From the NCBI GenBank assembly GCA_021300155.1, contig JAJTID010000015.1:58470-122469 (forward strand): DNA of 64,000 bases, in the 5' to 3' direction. Position 1 is the stretch's first letter, and each line of letters opens with the position of its first letter. A model generated the notes under the pieces. The model ran no database searches, was not told where the DNA came from, and saw only the letters and a program-made list of their open reading frames with translations. Positions 29,618 through 41,117 of the stretch are shown one piece after another. The position numbers and the translations under genes were made by a program. The DNA comes from Pirellula sp. (GTDB taxonomy: Bacteria > Planctomycetota > Planctomycetia > Pirellulales > Pirellulaceae).

Positions 29618-30852
29618 TCAGCAATCTTCCAAAGTGCGGAAACACTGCGAACGTACATCGCATTGTTGACAACGGCTGGTGAACCGAGCACATCATCTCC
29701 CAGGCTATTCGTCGCCAATCGTTCGCCTTCCTTTTCGCCGAGCTTGACAACGGAACACTTGCCATCTTGCGAAAATAGGTAAAGGTTTCCGCCAACCACT
29801 ACCGGGCTCGACCACACGCTACCCTCGGCAATTCTGGACTGCCAAATCACTTTGCCCGTATAGATGTCACTGCAGATGAGGATCGACTTATTGACGGCAT
29901 AGATCCTGTCCTCAAATACGACGGGCGAACAAGGATTCGAGTTAAGTTTGTTCTCATCCCAAAGTTTGCTCGGTTCCTTTCCGACGCTAGAAAGATCAAA
30001 CGCAGTCATACCGCCTGCTGGCACGAAGAGTCGGTTGTTGACTGCGAGGGAAGAAGAATAGGTCGAACATCCGATATCGATCTTCCATTGAACAGTGCCG
30101 TCCTTGGGAGAGACTGCCAATAGGTCGCTGCCGGAATGCATAATGACCCAAGACTTCCCGTCCGCGGATTTCGCCGACGTGGGAGAAGACCAGTTCGCTT
30201 TGCTCGGTCTATCTATTTTCCAGAGTATGGCACCATTGCGAGTATCGAGGCCCGCAGCAAAGGAATCGCCTTGGCATTCTACCTGCACGACGCAGACGCC
30301 ATCGACGATGACTGGCGACGAACTCATGCCCGTATCGTTGCCTGCTTTTGGAAAATCACTAGCCAACGATCGATACCAAAGTAGCTCCCCTCGCTTGTTG
30401 ACGCATGCAAGATCGTTCGAGCTGAAGAATGCATAGATATTCTCGCCATCCGATGCAGGAGTAGGAGCTGCATTGGCGCTCGTTGGGTGACAAAACGGCC
30501 GCCCTCGCGCGACGAACTCTTGCTCCCACAACTGCTTTCCATCCTTCGACGAATAACTCAGCAGTTGAATGCGGCGTTGATCCATCCCTGTACTAGTTGT
30601 CGTTATGACCTGGTCACCTACAACAATAACACCTCCGACGCTCCGACCTGGGATTTCCGTGCGCCAAGCAATATTCTTGTTTTCGTCACCGCCAAACTCA
30701 ATTGGCAATTTGGCGTCCGAAACAACAGGATTGAAATTGCTACCGCGAAACTGCAACCAGTTCTTTTCAGCATGCGCAGAAGTGCCATTCACGGACATGC
30801 AAGCCAAACCGAATGAAAGACACGATAAGAAGATATGTTTGCGAATATTCAT
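29614..30852 (-). CDS. Secreted PQQ-like beta-propeller repeat protein
   Basis: Signal peptide; WLQFRGSNFNPV, repeated GKQLWEQ, GAILWKID, GTVQWKID, GKVIWQSR blades; 4-nt overlap with aroA. Confidence 0.85.
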   Translation of the reverse strand: MNIRKHIFLSCLSFGLACMSVNGTSAHAEKNWLQFRGSNFNPVVSDAKLPIEFGGDENKNIAWRTEIPGRSVGGVIVVGDQVITTTSTGMDQRRIQLLSYSSKDGKQLWEQEFVARGRPFCHPTSANAAPTPASDGENIYAFFSSNDLACVNKRGELLWYRSLASDFPKAGNDTGMSSSPVIVDGVCVVQVECQGDSFAAGLDTRNGAILWKIDRPSKANWSSPTSAKSADGKSWVIMHSGSDLLAVSPKDGTVQWKIDIGCSTYSSSLAVNNRLFVPAGGMTAFDLSSVGKEPSKLWDENKLNSNPCSPVVFEDRIYAVNKSILICSDIYTGKVIWQSRIAEGSVWSSPVVVGGNLYLFSQDGKCSVVKLGEKEGERLATNSLGDDVLGSPAVVNNAMYVRSVSALWKIAE

Positions 30853-30922
30853 TTTTGGTTCAATTCATAAGTAATGGGTAGGGAAGCCTTCAGACAGACA
30901 AGTCGCTAATGTAGTTCCATCG

Positions 30923-32044
30923 CTAGTTGCTCAGTATGGCTTTGCCAGTGGAGTCAGAAATTCGAACCATAAATTGGTAACGTTGAGCCCAGACTTCTTT
31001 TTGTTCGTTTTGACATATCTTTATCAAGATCCTGTTCTTTCCTTTTTTAAGTTGGATCGGCTCGATGTACTGGTCGATCTGCGAAGAGGAATGATAGACT
31101 TCATTGGACATAACGAGCTCCCCGTTGATCCAAATCTTGTGACCATTGATGCATCCGAGACGAATCTCCGCGGCTCCTTCGATTGGAGAGTCGAACTCCG
31201 TTGACGCGTATACGATGCAGCCCTTTTCGTTAGAAAAAACCTTTGCAAGATCCACGTTGCCATCCTTCTCTTCCGTGGTGTACTCGGACCATGACACGTT
31301 ACCATTTTTGCCTTCGTAGCTTTTCTGAATCTTGTTGGCAATCCAATCTTTCTCGATCGCAAATTCTTTGTCAAAGTTCTTGGTTCCAACGTGATCAAAA
31401 GGGCCGATGAGACTCCAGTTCTTGAGGAATCCAAAATGTTTCGATTGTTCAACCTTGACACCGACTTCATCCAGCTTCTTGATAAGATCAACGACTTGAT
31501 CTGGATGACGCGCTGCGGCCAATAGCTTTTGTAAGGAGGCCGCTTCCTTTGTGATCGGGAGTTGAGCCTCGATGGAGGCGTATCTCAATTCGGGACTCGG
31601 ATCTTCCATCAAAGTTGACAACCATTCCGACCTTAACTTATTGTTGCCTTTTGTGAGCCAAACAAACGTCTTGTATCTAGCCTCGCCATCTTGCGTCGTA
31701 TCCCAGAGAATTTTCTCAAGTTCATCCTTGGGCGGATTTTTCTCGGCGCGATACCTCGAACTCGCGATCCCCGATAGCCAATTGCGCCCGATGGGTGTCG
31801 CACCTTTCATGGCAAGAAGTGTTTGAGATAATGTGAGGTCCTGGGCACGATTCAATTGCTGTGCCAGTGCCGACGCACGGGTGGCTTCTTGATCGCCGGT
31901 CCCTATTTTGCGAATTTCGTCGAGTGCTTTTGCTGTGGATTGGCAAAATGCAGTCCGCGAAGACGACGACATAAAACTCAAAAACGAGAGGGTTAGCAAA
32001 GTGTAAAGGATGCGATTCATCGAAAAACTCTGGGAAGAAGGCAA
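30923..32044 (-). CDS. Secreted protein with helical repeat-like N-terminus and lectin/PA14-like C-terminus, unknown function
   Basis: Signal peptide; PSPELRYASIEAQL; NWSLIGPFDHVGTKNFDKEF...; IRLGCINGHKIWINGELVMSNEVYHSSSQIDQYIEPIQLKKGKNRILIKICQN. Confidence 0.65.
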   Translation of the reverse strand: MPSSQSFSMNRILYTLLTLSFLSFMSSSSRTAFCQSTAKALDEIRKIGTGDQEATRASALAQQLNRAQDLTLSQTLLAMKGATPIGRNWLSGIASSRYRAEKNPPKDELEKILWDTTQDGEARYKTFVWLTKGNNKLRSEWLSTLMEDPSPELRYASIEAQLPITKEAASLQKLLAAARHPDQVVDLIKKLDEVGVKVEQSKHFGFLKNWSLIGPFDHVGTKNFDKEFAIEKDWIANKIQKSYEGKNGNVSWSEYTTEEKDGNVDLAKVFSNEKGCIVYASTEFDSPIEGAAEIRLGCINGHKIWINGELVMSNEVYHSSSQIDQYIEPIQLKKGKNRILIKICQNEQKEVWAQRYQFMVRISDSTGKAILSN

Positions 32045-32361
32045 TAACCGTGCGTTTGCGTGGACGCTATATGCTAAAGGTGATTCAGTTTACCCACAAA
32101 ACAGAATAACGGGAAAAATTGGTAAGATTCTGGGAATAATGGGAGACTACTTAACTTTGAAGGGTATTTTGGTATCCTGTAAAGTGCTTCGATTTACCCT
32201 TAGCCAAGAGTTTTGACGGTCCCAGCCTCTACTGTCAACGGACATTAGTTGGGGGAGAAGTCGCAGGAATTCCGATCGGCAGGTTGGATTACTTCGAATC
32301 GTGGATACTATTCTGTGCCTAGGCCTACCAATCCTCGCGAGTAGGTCGTTTTTCGAGAAAG

Positions 32362-33531
32362 TTGAATTGGAACATGCGATATGCATTCCGTTTGGCGGAA
32401 TTGTTGGGACATACGCCCGATAGGCGTAAACGTCCGGGTACGATCAAAGCGATCGTCGAGTACACGGGGCTGGATCGTCATCAAGTTGCGGCCCTCCTTA
32501 AAAACGAAGCGAAGTACATCCCGATCGAGGCTCTCTCGCGACTGTGCGATTATTTGATCGAGCATGGCTACGCGAGAGCGGAAGAGTTGCCGGGAGCTCT
32601 GTTCGCCGTTACCCCTGAGAATTTCTGGGAAATGCTGGCGAGACGTAGCCGGTTGGAAATCTGTGTGGGTGTGCGCAAGCCACCCGACGACGAAACAGCG
32701 GATACGGCTTGGATTGTCGCGTCGGATAGCGTATTGGCAGGTGAGGTTCTGAATGGGGTTTCGACGTTGGGCGGAACCGCCAAGGCTGTATCTGGCAAAA
32801 AGATGGGTGGCAAGGAAGTCCCGCATATCGAACACCTCCGGCAAACGCTGGTTTGGAGCCCAGGGACCATGGCGACAGAACAAGTCCATGCGCGTTCGCA
32901 AACAGTCTACGACGACTTCAGTGAAATGAACGGCGACAAAGCCATGATTTCTCTAGGATCTGTGAAGAGCAATCCAACCGTCGAATTGGTATTGGCCAAC
33001 GCGTTCGGTTGCGATCCCTTCGTTTCCCAAGACGATGTTGAGAAAGCGTCTGAGCGCTCTTGCCCGTTCTTTTTGCGTTACCGCGATCGGGATCCTCATC
33101 CGCCTGCATGCTCTGCGGGCAAGCAACTGAGCAAGACCGAAAAATCGACTGAGCCTGGTCTTTATTATGAAACGGCTGACGGATCATGGGCATTTGCTGG
33201 CGGAGCCGTGCCAGGCCGAGATGCTGCTTTGGTGTTCTATATCTTCCGCGAATCCCTCGGTCGACTCGAGATGGTATTGAGTGGTTTCTCTGGGCGCGCC
33301 ACGCGGCTGCTGGCGCGTACGCTCGCTCATCGCGCTGAGGATTTCTGGCCACCGACCTTCCATGAGAATTATCTGCAGGTTGGTGCGTATCTGGTTCAAT
33401 ATGAAGCGGACGAAGACACCGATGATTCGCTAGACATTCTGGCTACCGATACGATGGCGAGTGCAACGGTCATTGCGTTGCCGACCGAGGCCATTGCGAA
33501 GCGTTTGGGCAAAGGTCACTTCGCGGGATGA
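32362..33531 (+). CDS. Protein of unknown function with N-terminal HTH-like segment
   Basis: GTIKAIVEYTGLDRHQVAALLKNEAKYIPIEALSRLCDYLIEHG (XRE-like); 4-nt overlap with pyrD. Confidence 0.65.
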   Translation: MNWNMRYAFRLAELLGHTPDRRKRPGTIKAIVEYTGLDRHQVAALLKNEAKYIPIEALSRLCDYLIEHGYARAEELPGALFAVTPENFWEMLARRSRLEICVGVRKPPDDETADTAWIVASDSVLAGEVLNGVSTLGGTAKAVSGKKMGGKEVPHIEHLRQTLVWSPGTMATEQVHARSQTVYDDFSEMNGDKAMISLGSVKSNPTVELVLANAFGCDPFVSQDDVEKASERSCPFFLRYRDRDPHPPACSAGKQLSKTEKSTEPGLYYETADGSWAFAGGAVPGRDAALVFYIFRESLGRLEMVLSGFSGRATRLLARTLAHRAEDFWPPTFHENYLQVGAYLVQYEADEDTDDSLDILATDTMASATVIALPTEAIAKRLGKGHFAG

Positions 33532-34496
33532 CAAACGCGGCTGCCAGTGCAGTGAGCTCCGGAGCGGATGCTTCGGAGCCTATCATAGATCTCGCTGTAA
33601 TTCTAGGAAGATTGCAGCTCAAGAACCCAATCTTGGTTGCATCTGGCACGTTTGGGTATGCGAAAGAGATGGAGTCAGTCCTGCCCCTGGACAGGCTCGG
33701 TGGCATTTTACCGAAAACGATAACGCAACAACCTCGCCCCGGTAATGCACCGTGGCGGACAGTAGAAACCAGCGCAGGTTTGCTGAATGCAATCGGTCTC
33801 GACAACGATGGAATCGATTACTTCCTCACCCACCATTGGCCTTATTTGCGTACCTGTGGCACTTCGATTGTTGTGAGCATCGCAGGCAAAAGCTTGGAAG
33901 ACTTTTATTTATTGGCGAATCGTCTCAATGAAGCGGAGGGTTTGCACGCCGTAGAGTTGAACGTTTCCTGCCCCAATGTCTCCGGTGGCGTCGACTTTGG
34001 TACTGATGCGAATCTATGCTATGAAGTCGTCTCAGGAGTTCGCAACGTACTTGGTTGCCCGATCATTACCAAACTTACACCCAACGTGACAAAAATCGTC
34101 GACATCGCAAAGGCTGCAAAAGACGCTGGCACCGACGCGGTGACCTGCATCAACACGGTCCTCGGAATGGCTGTCGATTGGCGAAGACGCAAACCTATGA
34201 TCGGTAACGTCGTCGGAGGATTGAGTGGTCCTGCGATCAAGCCGATCGCGTTGCGATGCGTCTACCAAGTTGCGAGTCAAGTCGGAGTACCAGTCATCGG
34301 TGTTGGTGGAATCGCCAACATTGATGACTGCATGGAGTTCCTCGTCGCAGGAGCATCCGCCATTCAAGTGGGAACGGCGAACTACTATGATCCACATGCC
34401 AGCATAAAGATCATCGACGGACTCCCCGAGGCACTTCGTTCACTCGGTGCATCAAAGGTTGCCGATATCGTCGGCAGCCTCCAAATCAAGAAATAG
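33528..34496 (+). CDS. pyrD: Dihydroorotate dehydrogenase
   Basis: [80 protein letters not shown]. Confidence 0.93.
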   Translation: MTNAAASAVSSGADASEPIIDLAVILGRLQLKNPILVASGTFGYAKEMESVLPLDRLGGILPKTITQQPRPGNAPWRTVETSAGLLNAIGLDNDGIDYFLTHHWPYLRTCGTSIVVSIAGKSLEDFYLLANRLNEAEGLHAVELNVSCPNVSGGVDFGTDANLCYEVVSGVRNVLGCPIITKLTPNVTKIVDIAKAAKDAGTDAVTCINTVLGMAVDWRRRKPMIGNVVGGLSGPAIKPIALRCVYQVASQVGVPVIGVGGIANIDDCMEFLVAGASAIQVGTANYYDPHASIKIIDGLPEALRSLGASKVADIVGSLQIKK

Positions 34497-34522
34497 TTTT
34501 TAGGCTTTCAATCCGGAATGTC

Positions 34523-35485
34523 ATGCGTATTCTCAGCGGTATCCAGCCCACGGGTCGTTTTCATTGGGGCAATTACTTTGGAGCGATCAAACAGTACATC
34601 GAGCTACAGGAACAGCACGATGGCTACTATTTTATCGCAGATTTGCATGCGTTAACTACCGTTCGCGATGCTGCTGTCCTCCGAGGCTTTGTTCGTGACG
34701 CGGCTCTCGATGTGCTCGCGCTGGGGCTGGATCCCGAACGCGCCACCCTATTCGTGCAGTCCCATGTACCCGAAGTGTCCGAACTGTGCTGGTTGCTCAT
34801 GACGGGGACGCCCTTGGGCTTGTTGGAACGTTGCCACGCTTACAAAGACAAAAAAGAAAAGGGACTGAAGGCAGATGCTGGACTCTTTACTTATCCTGTG
34901 CTGATGGCAGCCGACATCCTAGCGTATGATGCGAATTGGGTCCCTGTCGGTGAAGATCAAGTTCAACATATCGAAGTATGCCGCGACCTAGCGAGAAGCT
35001 TTAATGCTCACTACGGTGAGGTCTTTACCCAGCCCGAAGCACGTGTCGTACAGGGTGCTTCGAAGGTGCCTGGCACCGATGGAGAAAAGATGAGCAAAAG
35101 CTACAACAACACGCTCGGACTGTTTGAACCACCCAACGAGCTTCGGAAAAAAATCATGCGAATCAGCACAGACTCTCGCCCGATGGAAGATCCCAAGGAT
35201 CCGGAAACCGACCATTTGTATCAACTGTTTCGACTGTTCGCGACCGCCGAGCAAACCGAAGAGATGCGGGCAATGTATTTGAAGGGTGGATTCGGTTATG
35301 GCGAAGTCAAGAAACGTCTCGCGGATGCTGCGGATCAGTACTTGACGCCCGCTCGAGTTCGTCGCGAAGAATTAGAAAACCATCCAGAGAAAGTGGATGC
35401 AATCCTTCAAGCTGGTGCCGCAAAGGCCCGCGACAGAGCCCGCTCAGTTCTCCAACGTGCTCACAAAGCATGTGGATTGGGTTGA
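34523..35485 (+). CDS. trpS: Tryptophanyl-tRNA synthetase
   Basis: [56 protein letters not shown]. Confidence 0.96.
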   Translation: MRILSGIQPTGRFHWGNYFGAIKQYIELQEQHDGYYFIADLHALTTVRDAAVLRGFVRDAALDVLALGLDPERATLFVQSHVPEVSELCWLLMTGTPLGLLERCHAYKDKKEKGLKADAGLFTYPVLMAADILAYDANWVPVGEDQVQHIEVCRDLARSFNAHYGEVFTQPEARVVQGASKVPGTDGEKMSKSYNNTLGLFEPPNELRKKIMRISTDSRPMEDPKDPETDHLYQLFRLFATAEQTEEMRAMYLKGGFGYGEVKKRLADAADQYLTPARVRREELENHPEKVDAILQAGAAKARDRARSVLQRAHKACGLG

Positions 35486-35588
35486 CCAACCCAAGGAGGA
35501 TAGAGGAAAAACTCGTTCTGCTTTAAATTCTCGCGAATAGCCCGTTTCCGACACAAGAAATACACTTTCCCAAGAGGTCGACCATTCG

Positions 35589-36320
35589 ATGGCTGATTTT
35601 CAATACTCTGATCTTTCCAAAATGATTGATCATTCGTTGCTCAATCCGACACTAACCGTTGAGCAACTGGAGTCAGGTATTCAACTGGCTCTCGCGTACG
35701 ATGTCGCAAGTATTTGCATACTTCCCTACTATCACAAACGATGTGTCGAGCTGCTCCATGGAAGCACTGTTGCACCAAGTAGTACAGTCGGATTTCCTCA
35801 CGGAGGTAACACTACCAAAACGAAAGTGATCGAAGCTGAACAGCTCGTGGAGGATGGATGTCTGGAACTTGATATGGTCACGAACATCAGTGCCGTCTTG
35901 AGTGGCAATTGGAAACTTGTAGAAGACGACATTTCGGCCATTGTCAAAATCGCTCACGATGCCGGCCGAAAAGTGAAAGTGATATTTGAGAATTGTTATT
36001 TGCACGATGCCCAGAAAATTCAGCTATGCAAAATCTGTTGCAACGTCGGGGCAGATTGGGTTAAGACAAGCACGGGCTATGGAACCGGGGGGGCGACCAT
36101 GGAAGATCTACAACTGATGCTCGCTCACGTGACCAAGCCAGTACAAGTAAAGGCCGCAGGTGGCATTCGCGATTGTGACAATTTGATCAAGGCTTGGAGG
36201 ATGGGGGTAACACGCGTTGGCGCATCACGAACAGCCGAGATGTTAGGAGAAGCCAGAACACGCCTCGGACTGCCAGCAATCGCTCCCATCACTGGAGTGT
36301 CTGCACCGACCAGCTATTGA
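35589..36320 (+). CDS. deoC: Deoxyribose-phosphate aldolase
   Basis: MIDHSLLNPTLTVEQLESG, ELDMVTNISAVLSGNW, KVIFENCYL, WVKTSTGYGTGGAT, VKAAGGIRD. Confidence 0.94.
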   Translation: MADFQYSDLSKMIDHSLLNPTLTVEQLESGIQLALAYDVASICILPYYHKRCVELLHGSTVAPSSTVGFPHGGNTTKTKVIEAEQLVEDGCLELDMVTNISAVLSGNWKLVEDDISAIVKIAHDAGRKVKVIFENCYLHDAQKIQLCKICCNVGADWVKTSTGYGTGGATMEDLQLMLAHVTKPVQVKAAGGIRDCDNLIKAWRMGVTRVGASRTAEMLGEARTRLGLPAIAPITGVSAPTSY

Positions 36321-36487
36321 TCCTTGCCGGCCAAGCTCCGTTTCATAAAAAAACGTTTCTAGATCAATCGTGTCACAATTGATCGGGTAGAATACAAAGG
36401 CCATTTCACGCGCAGCTCTTTTTTCCTCGTGCGCATGAAAGGTTGATCGCTACATTCTACCCATCCGATTCTTTTTAGATTCCAACC

Positions 36488-37885
36488 ATGCCAAGAACCA
36501 CTTCTTCGCGACGTAGTTTTCTTCAGCAGGGCGCAGCTGCTGCATCCGTTCCGTACTTTTCCTGGAATACGCGACTCCTGGCGGATGAGACTCAATCCAA
36601 GAATGATCGATTTCGATTGGGTGTCATTGGGGCTGGCGGGATGGCGAATGGCAACATGAAAGCCGCAGCAGCGTATTGCGATGTTGTTGCAATCGCAGAT
36701 GTCGACTCGGAGCGCGCCGCTTCTTCGAACGAAGCAATGAGCAAAGGAAAAGCAGATGTCTACTCAGACTATCGAAAGATATTGGAACGAAAGGACATCG
36801 ATGTTATTCACGTTGCAACACCCGATCATTGGCATACCAAACCGTTGGTCGAGGCGATGTTGGCTGGCAAAGATGTCTATTGCGAGAAGCCACTGACATT
36901 GACGATCGACGAAGGAAAACTCATTCGAAAGATACAGCAACAGACCGGGCGAGTGGTGCAGGTGGGTACACAACAACGCAGTACCTTTGAACTCTTTACC
37001 AAAGCTATGGCTATCGTTGCGGATGGACGACTTGGGAAAATAACAAAAGCGACGGTTGCCATTGGGGGAGCGCCCGCGTCGAAAGAGCTTCCGATTGCAA
37101 CTGCACCTGCAAACATCGACTGGGACCGGTGGTTAGGGCCTGCTCCCAAGACAGACTATCGAGTATTGATACCAACGGCCTCCAAGGACAAGTCAGGCAA
37201 ACCAAAGAACGATCGCCCTCAAACCAATTGTCATTATGAATTCCGTTGGTGGTATGAATACTCAGGTGGCAAGCTAACCGATTGGGGGGCTCACCACGTA
37301 GACATCGCTGTCTGGGCTTTGGCCCTCAACGGCCAAACAGCCGGTCCCGTTTCCCTCGGCGGAACCGCAAAACACCCCGTCGATTTCAAGGTTGGTATTC
37401 CAGTCCAAAGAGATCGATACAACACGGCAACCGAGTTTCATTTTGTTGTGAAGTACGCCAACGGTACCGAAATCATTATCGTGAACAATCATCCTGATTT
37501 TGGTAACGGGATCATGCTAGAGGGCGATAAGGCTAAGATGTTTGTGAACCGAGGGAAACTGACAGGGGCTGTTGTCGACGATCTCAAAGACAATCCTCTT
37601 TCCGAGGGTGCTATCCAGCGAGCCTACAAAGGTCTACCGATGGAATCCAATGAACGCAAAGCACATTGGGCCAACTTCTTTCATTGCGTGAAAACCAGAA
37701 AAGAACCTATTTCCGACGTCCACTCCCATATGAAGATGCTCAACATCTGCCATTTGGCAGGAATCTCCGCGAGGCTAGGTCGCGAACTGAAGTGGGACGA
37801 ATCGAGCGAACAGATCCTCGGAGATGATCTAGCGAACAGCATGCTAACCAGAGCGTACCGCAAGGGCTACGAGATCGAAATGTAG
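36488..37885 (+). CDS. Gfo/Idh/MocA oxidoreductase with Tat signal
   Basis: SRRSFLQQGAAAASVPYFSW Tat-like leader; RLGVIGAGGMANGNMKAA; ATPDHWHTKPLVEAMLAGKDVYCEKPLTLT. Confidence 0.92.
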   Translation: MPRTTSSRRSFLQQGAAAASVPYFSWNTRLLADETQSKNDRFRLGVIGAGGMANGNMKAAAAYCDVVAIADVDSERAASSNEAMSKGKADVYSDYRKILERKDIDVIHVATPDHWHTKPLVEAMLAGKDVYCEKPLTLTIDEGKLIRKIQQQTGRVVQVGTQQRSTFELFTKAMAIVADGRLGKITKATVAIGGAPASKELPIATAPANIDWDRWLGPAPKTDYRVLIPTASKDKSGKPKNDRPQTNCHYEFRWWYEYSGGKLTDWGAHHVDIAVWALALNGQTAGPVSLGGTAKHPVDFKVGIPVQRDRYNTATEFHFVVKYANGTEIIIVNNHPDFGNGIMLEGDKAKMFVNRGKLTGAVVDDLKDNPLSEGAIQRAYKGLPMESNERKAHWANFFHCVKTRKEPISDVHSHMKMLNICHLAGISARLGRELKWDESSEQILGDDLANSMLTRAYRKGYEIEM

Positions 37886-38107
37886 CGAATTCTGTTCGAT
37901 TCAGTGTCGAGGATCGCATGGCTATCGAGAGCTTTGCGTTTCCAGCCTCCTTCTCGAAACCGACTGCTAATTCAGAATGAAACTGAGCATGACTGCATCG
38001 GGCAAGCGTGAAAACGTCGCCTGCCTCATCTTTATTTCATTCACTTTTCTAAAAAAGACACCCCTGCTCTGGCTGTTTTGCGTCTCGGAAAAAAGTAACC
38101 AGTTCAC

Positions 38108-38566
38108 TTATTTTTTGAACTCGATGGTTTCTTGCTGCTTGCCTCCTTTCACTACGATCTTCAAGCCCGATGTTTCCATATCGTAGTATTTCTCCGGTAG
38201 CTTGACCCAACGGTCAGAAACTTTGCTCGTCTCTTTGCTGCTAGCTTGCATGCTCTTGATGACTTCCGGCGGTAGATTCATCCCCGGTGGGATGGCAGGC
38301 ATCGTCGAAGGCTTTGGCTCGAATTCTCGATTATCGATGCAAATCGATACATCGCCAACTGGAATCTCCACTTTGAAAGTTCCCTCTCGGGGTAACTCGT
38401 AAGTAACCGAGTTGTGGGACGGATCGGAATGACGAAAAGTAAGCAACCCACCCGGAATCGGTTTTCCCTCAAACATCGCGACTCCCGAAACCTCACCCAT
38501 GCGAGGGCCACATCCTACGAACGCAACTAATGCACCCAGCACCAATACTTTATTCCACATACTCAC
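38108..38566 (-). CDS. Small planctomycete lipoprotein, unknown function
   Basis: VLGALVAFVGCGPRMGEVSGVAMFEGKPIPGGLLTFRHSD; sits next to DUF1559 gene. Confidence 0.75.
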   Translation of the reverse strand: MSMWNKVLVLGALVAFVGCGPRMGEVSGVAMFEGKPIPGGLLTFRHSDPSHNSVTYELPREGTFKVEIPVGDVSICIDNREFEPKPSTMPAIPPGMNLPPEVIKSMQASSKETSKVSDRWVKLPEKYYDMETSGLKIVVKGGKQQETIEFKK

Positions 38567-38623
38567 ACAGCCTTCATCACTATCGAAACGACGGGATTGA
38601 TCAATGATTCATTATGACAATAG

Positions 38624-38673
38624 ACCGGGAAAGATATCCCGGTCCGTAGCTTGAACGGGACATGCGTCCCGTT
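38624..38673. repeat. Two adjacent perfect hairpins in a DUF1559-lipoprotein intergenic region
   Basis: ACCGGGA/TCCCGGT (38624-38643) and AACGGGAC-ATGC-GTCCCGTT (38654-38673). Confidence 0.7.
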
Positions 38674-38727
38674 CTAACGATGAATACACGTTGCAATTCA
38701 ATACGAAAATACTAAACAACAAGAGTG

Positions 38728-39777
38728 CTATTCGACATCGCGATTCACTTCACCACCCGTTGGGGTCAGCAGTTCAAACCAAATAACATTGTCCATGCTG
38801 CCGGAGATGCCGCGGATACTGCCATCCGATAAACCGACTTGCATGCTGATGTGTTGCGTTGAAGCCAACCTTCGATCGCAGTTCCCGCCCTCTCCGGAGC
38901 TAGCAAGCGGATTTCTTGGATTGACTTGAAACTTCGAATTCGGACCGAAGGTAAAGATCACACCATCGCGACCTCGCCCACCACCGAAAACTCCAGATAA
39001 CCGATCTCCTGGGTAGCTATCGGCGGGAACACCTGAGCTTGGGTTTCCACCACCGGCAGCACCGATACGAAACACACCTCGCATCCACCAATTGCCTCCC
39101 GGTCGTCCAGTACCATCGCACCGTGAAAGTTTCTCAGCAAACATAATGGTGTTGGATGTTCCATCGGTAAGCGTGCCAAAGTTAGCTCGTGCATCCCAGC
39201 AGGTCTCCCACGGATTTCCTGCACTACCACAAACGACAGCACGGTTGTTGACCCCACCAAACACTAAAAAGTTACCAGCATAAGAAGCATCACCGGGAGT
39301 CCAATCCAGGCCGTTTCCTAACGTACTATCACTAGGGCATTGATACGTCGACATCCGCGTCTGACGAAGCCATGTTCTACTACCGGTATTCACCGAACCC
39401 CACGTAGGCCATACGAAACCGAGATTAGTAATGTTGGTACCAGGTGCGGCCTGACCAACGGCTGCACCTAAGTCGCAATTGCCCGCCATCTCAAACACAT
39501 TCTTCTGTTCGATAAAGGGCAGCAAGTGAAAGTACAACGGCGCATACCATGCTCCACCGTAATTCCCTGCTTGCGGCGGGAATCGTCGATGGGTGTCATG
39601 CGCATTGTGTGTCGCCAGTGCCTGCTGCTTAAGATTGTTTTGGCACTGCATACGTCTCGCTGCTTCGCGAGCCGCTTGGACTGCAGGCAATAACAACCCA
39701 ACCAAAATACCTATGATTGCAATTACCACCAAAAGCTCCACCAGCGTGAAGCCCCGAACTAGATACTTCTTCCCCAC
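38728..39777 (-). CDS. DUF1559 domain protein with prepilin-type N-terminus
   Basis: [56 protein letters not shown]. Confidence 0.93.
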   Translation of the reverse strand: MGKKYLVRGFTLVELLVVIAIIGILVGLLLPAVQAAREAARRMQCQNNLKQQALATHNAHDTHRRFPPQAGNYGGAWYAPLYFHLLPFIEQKNVFEMAGNCDLGAAVGQAAPGTNITNLGFVWPTWGSVNTGSRTWLRQTRMSTYQCPSDSTLGNGLDWTPGDASYAGNFLVFGGVNNRAVVCGSAGNPWETCWDARANFGTLTDGTSNTIMFAEKLSRCDGTGRPGGNWWMRGVFRIGAAGGGNPSSGVPADSYPGDRLSGVFGGGRGRDGVIFTFGPNSKFQVNPRNPLASSGEGGNCDRRLASTQHISMQVGLSDGSIRGISGSMDNVIWFELLTPTGGEVNRDVE

Positions 39778-40169
39778 AATAAATCTCCAATATGAAACAA
39801 CACATCAAAGTTAGAAAACAAATCGGTTTCGACTCGCGAGCTTAAAATGATATCGGATCAACATCAGCGATCGCAACGGGGCTCAAGGCAACATTATTGC
39901 GTTTATTTACGAAATTCGGCCCCCCCTAGACCAAACGGAGGGTGAATCGAGTCTGCCTCACCTATACAGTTGCCGTCAAGAATCGAAGTACGCAGGGACC
40001 TCTAGTATTCCTAAGACGGCAAACAAAAAGGGCAGGGCAAAAGCCGTTTTATAAAGTGCCGGGCACATTAGCTGCAGGCCCCATTGCGGCAACTTCCCGG
40101 GAAGGTGTCTGCTCGATACCATGGCCCCAAGCAACGGTCATTGATTGAAATTTGTGGCTGTTGCTCTCG

Positions 40170-41117
40170 TTAAGCGTTCGCACCCTGCCATGCAGACCAC
40201 CAGGCTCGAAACTGCTGCCATTGCAACTCTAAAAAGGCTTTTTGGCTTTTGGACAGTGCATCACATTCTTGGAGCTGAAGCTCATACTCTGAGTTTCCTT
40301 CAAGCACCATGAGATGCTTGTAATACAAAACGAGATCCGGACCTTCATCAAAGGTTGACAAAACCTGAAGCGCATCCCCCAGCTCCTTAGCCCAAGTTTT
40401 CGCTTGATGGTCGCCCGCCACTGCTTTTTCGCAGAGAGCCACCAAACGAAGAACCTCCTTTGGTAACGCATTTCCGACGCCAGTAATCGCGCCGGCAGCC
40501 CCGCAATAGAGGAAACCGTGCACTACTTGCGTATCCACTCCGACCATCAAGGACAACTCGGGGTCGCCACTTGTGATATGTTCGGCTGCATAGTCTAGCG
40601 AAGCGGCGCCTCCGAACTCTTTGAATCCAACAAGACTGGGGTACTTAGTCCGTAACTCAAAAAACAAATCGGCTTTCGTTTGAAACCCATAATATGGACT
40701 GTTGTAAATGACGGCGGGCAATGATGGGGCGGCAGATAAGATTTTCGAGAAATGGTCGTACTGAGCAGCCTTGGATGTCCCTCGCGAAAGAACACGCGGG
40801 ATCACCATCAACCCAGCCGCACCGACCTTTTCCGCATGCGCCGCGTGAGCGGCCGCAAATGTCGAATTCTGCGCCCCGGTCCCAACCACTACGGGCACCC
40901 CAGCCTTCACAAGCTCGGCAACCCCAGTTTGCCGTTCTGCTTCAGACAACAACGGCCAGTCCCCCATCGAACCGCAGTAGATAACTGCCTTCATTCCTGA
41001 ACTGATGAGATGCTTACCTTTTGCAACGAGCGCATCAAAATCCGGCTTGCGGTTCTTCAAACAGGGGGTCATCAATGCAGGCATACAGCCACGGAAAAAA
41101 TGGTCAGGTCGCGTCAC
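40170..41117 (-). CDS. Dihydrodipicolinate synthase/N-acetylneuraminate lyase family protein
   Basis: GCMPALMTPCLKNRKPDFDALV, VIYCGSMGDWPLLSEAERQTG, AVIYNSPYYGFQT, LVGFKEFGG. Confidence 0.85.
   Translation of the reverse strand: MTRPDHFFRGCMPALMTPCLKNRKPDFDALVAKGKHLISSGMKAVIYCGSMGDWPLLSEAERQTGVAELVKAGVPVVVGTGAQNSTFAAAHAAHAEKVGAAGLMVIPRVLSRGTSKAAQYDHFSKILSAAPSLPAVIYNSPYYGFQTKADLFFELRTKYPSLVGFKEFGGAASLDYAAEHITSGDPELSLMVGVDTQVVHGFLYCGAAGAITGVGNALPKEVLRLVALCEKAVAGDHQAKTWAKELGDALQVLSTFDEGPDLVLYYKHLMVLEGNSEYELQLQECDALSKSQKAFLELQWQQFRAWWSAWQGANA

Noticed and set aside
39942-40148. 68-aa plus-strand ORF between DUF1559 and DapA-like genes
   Set aside because: No motif or plausible context; probably intergenic.
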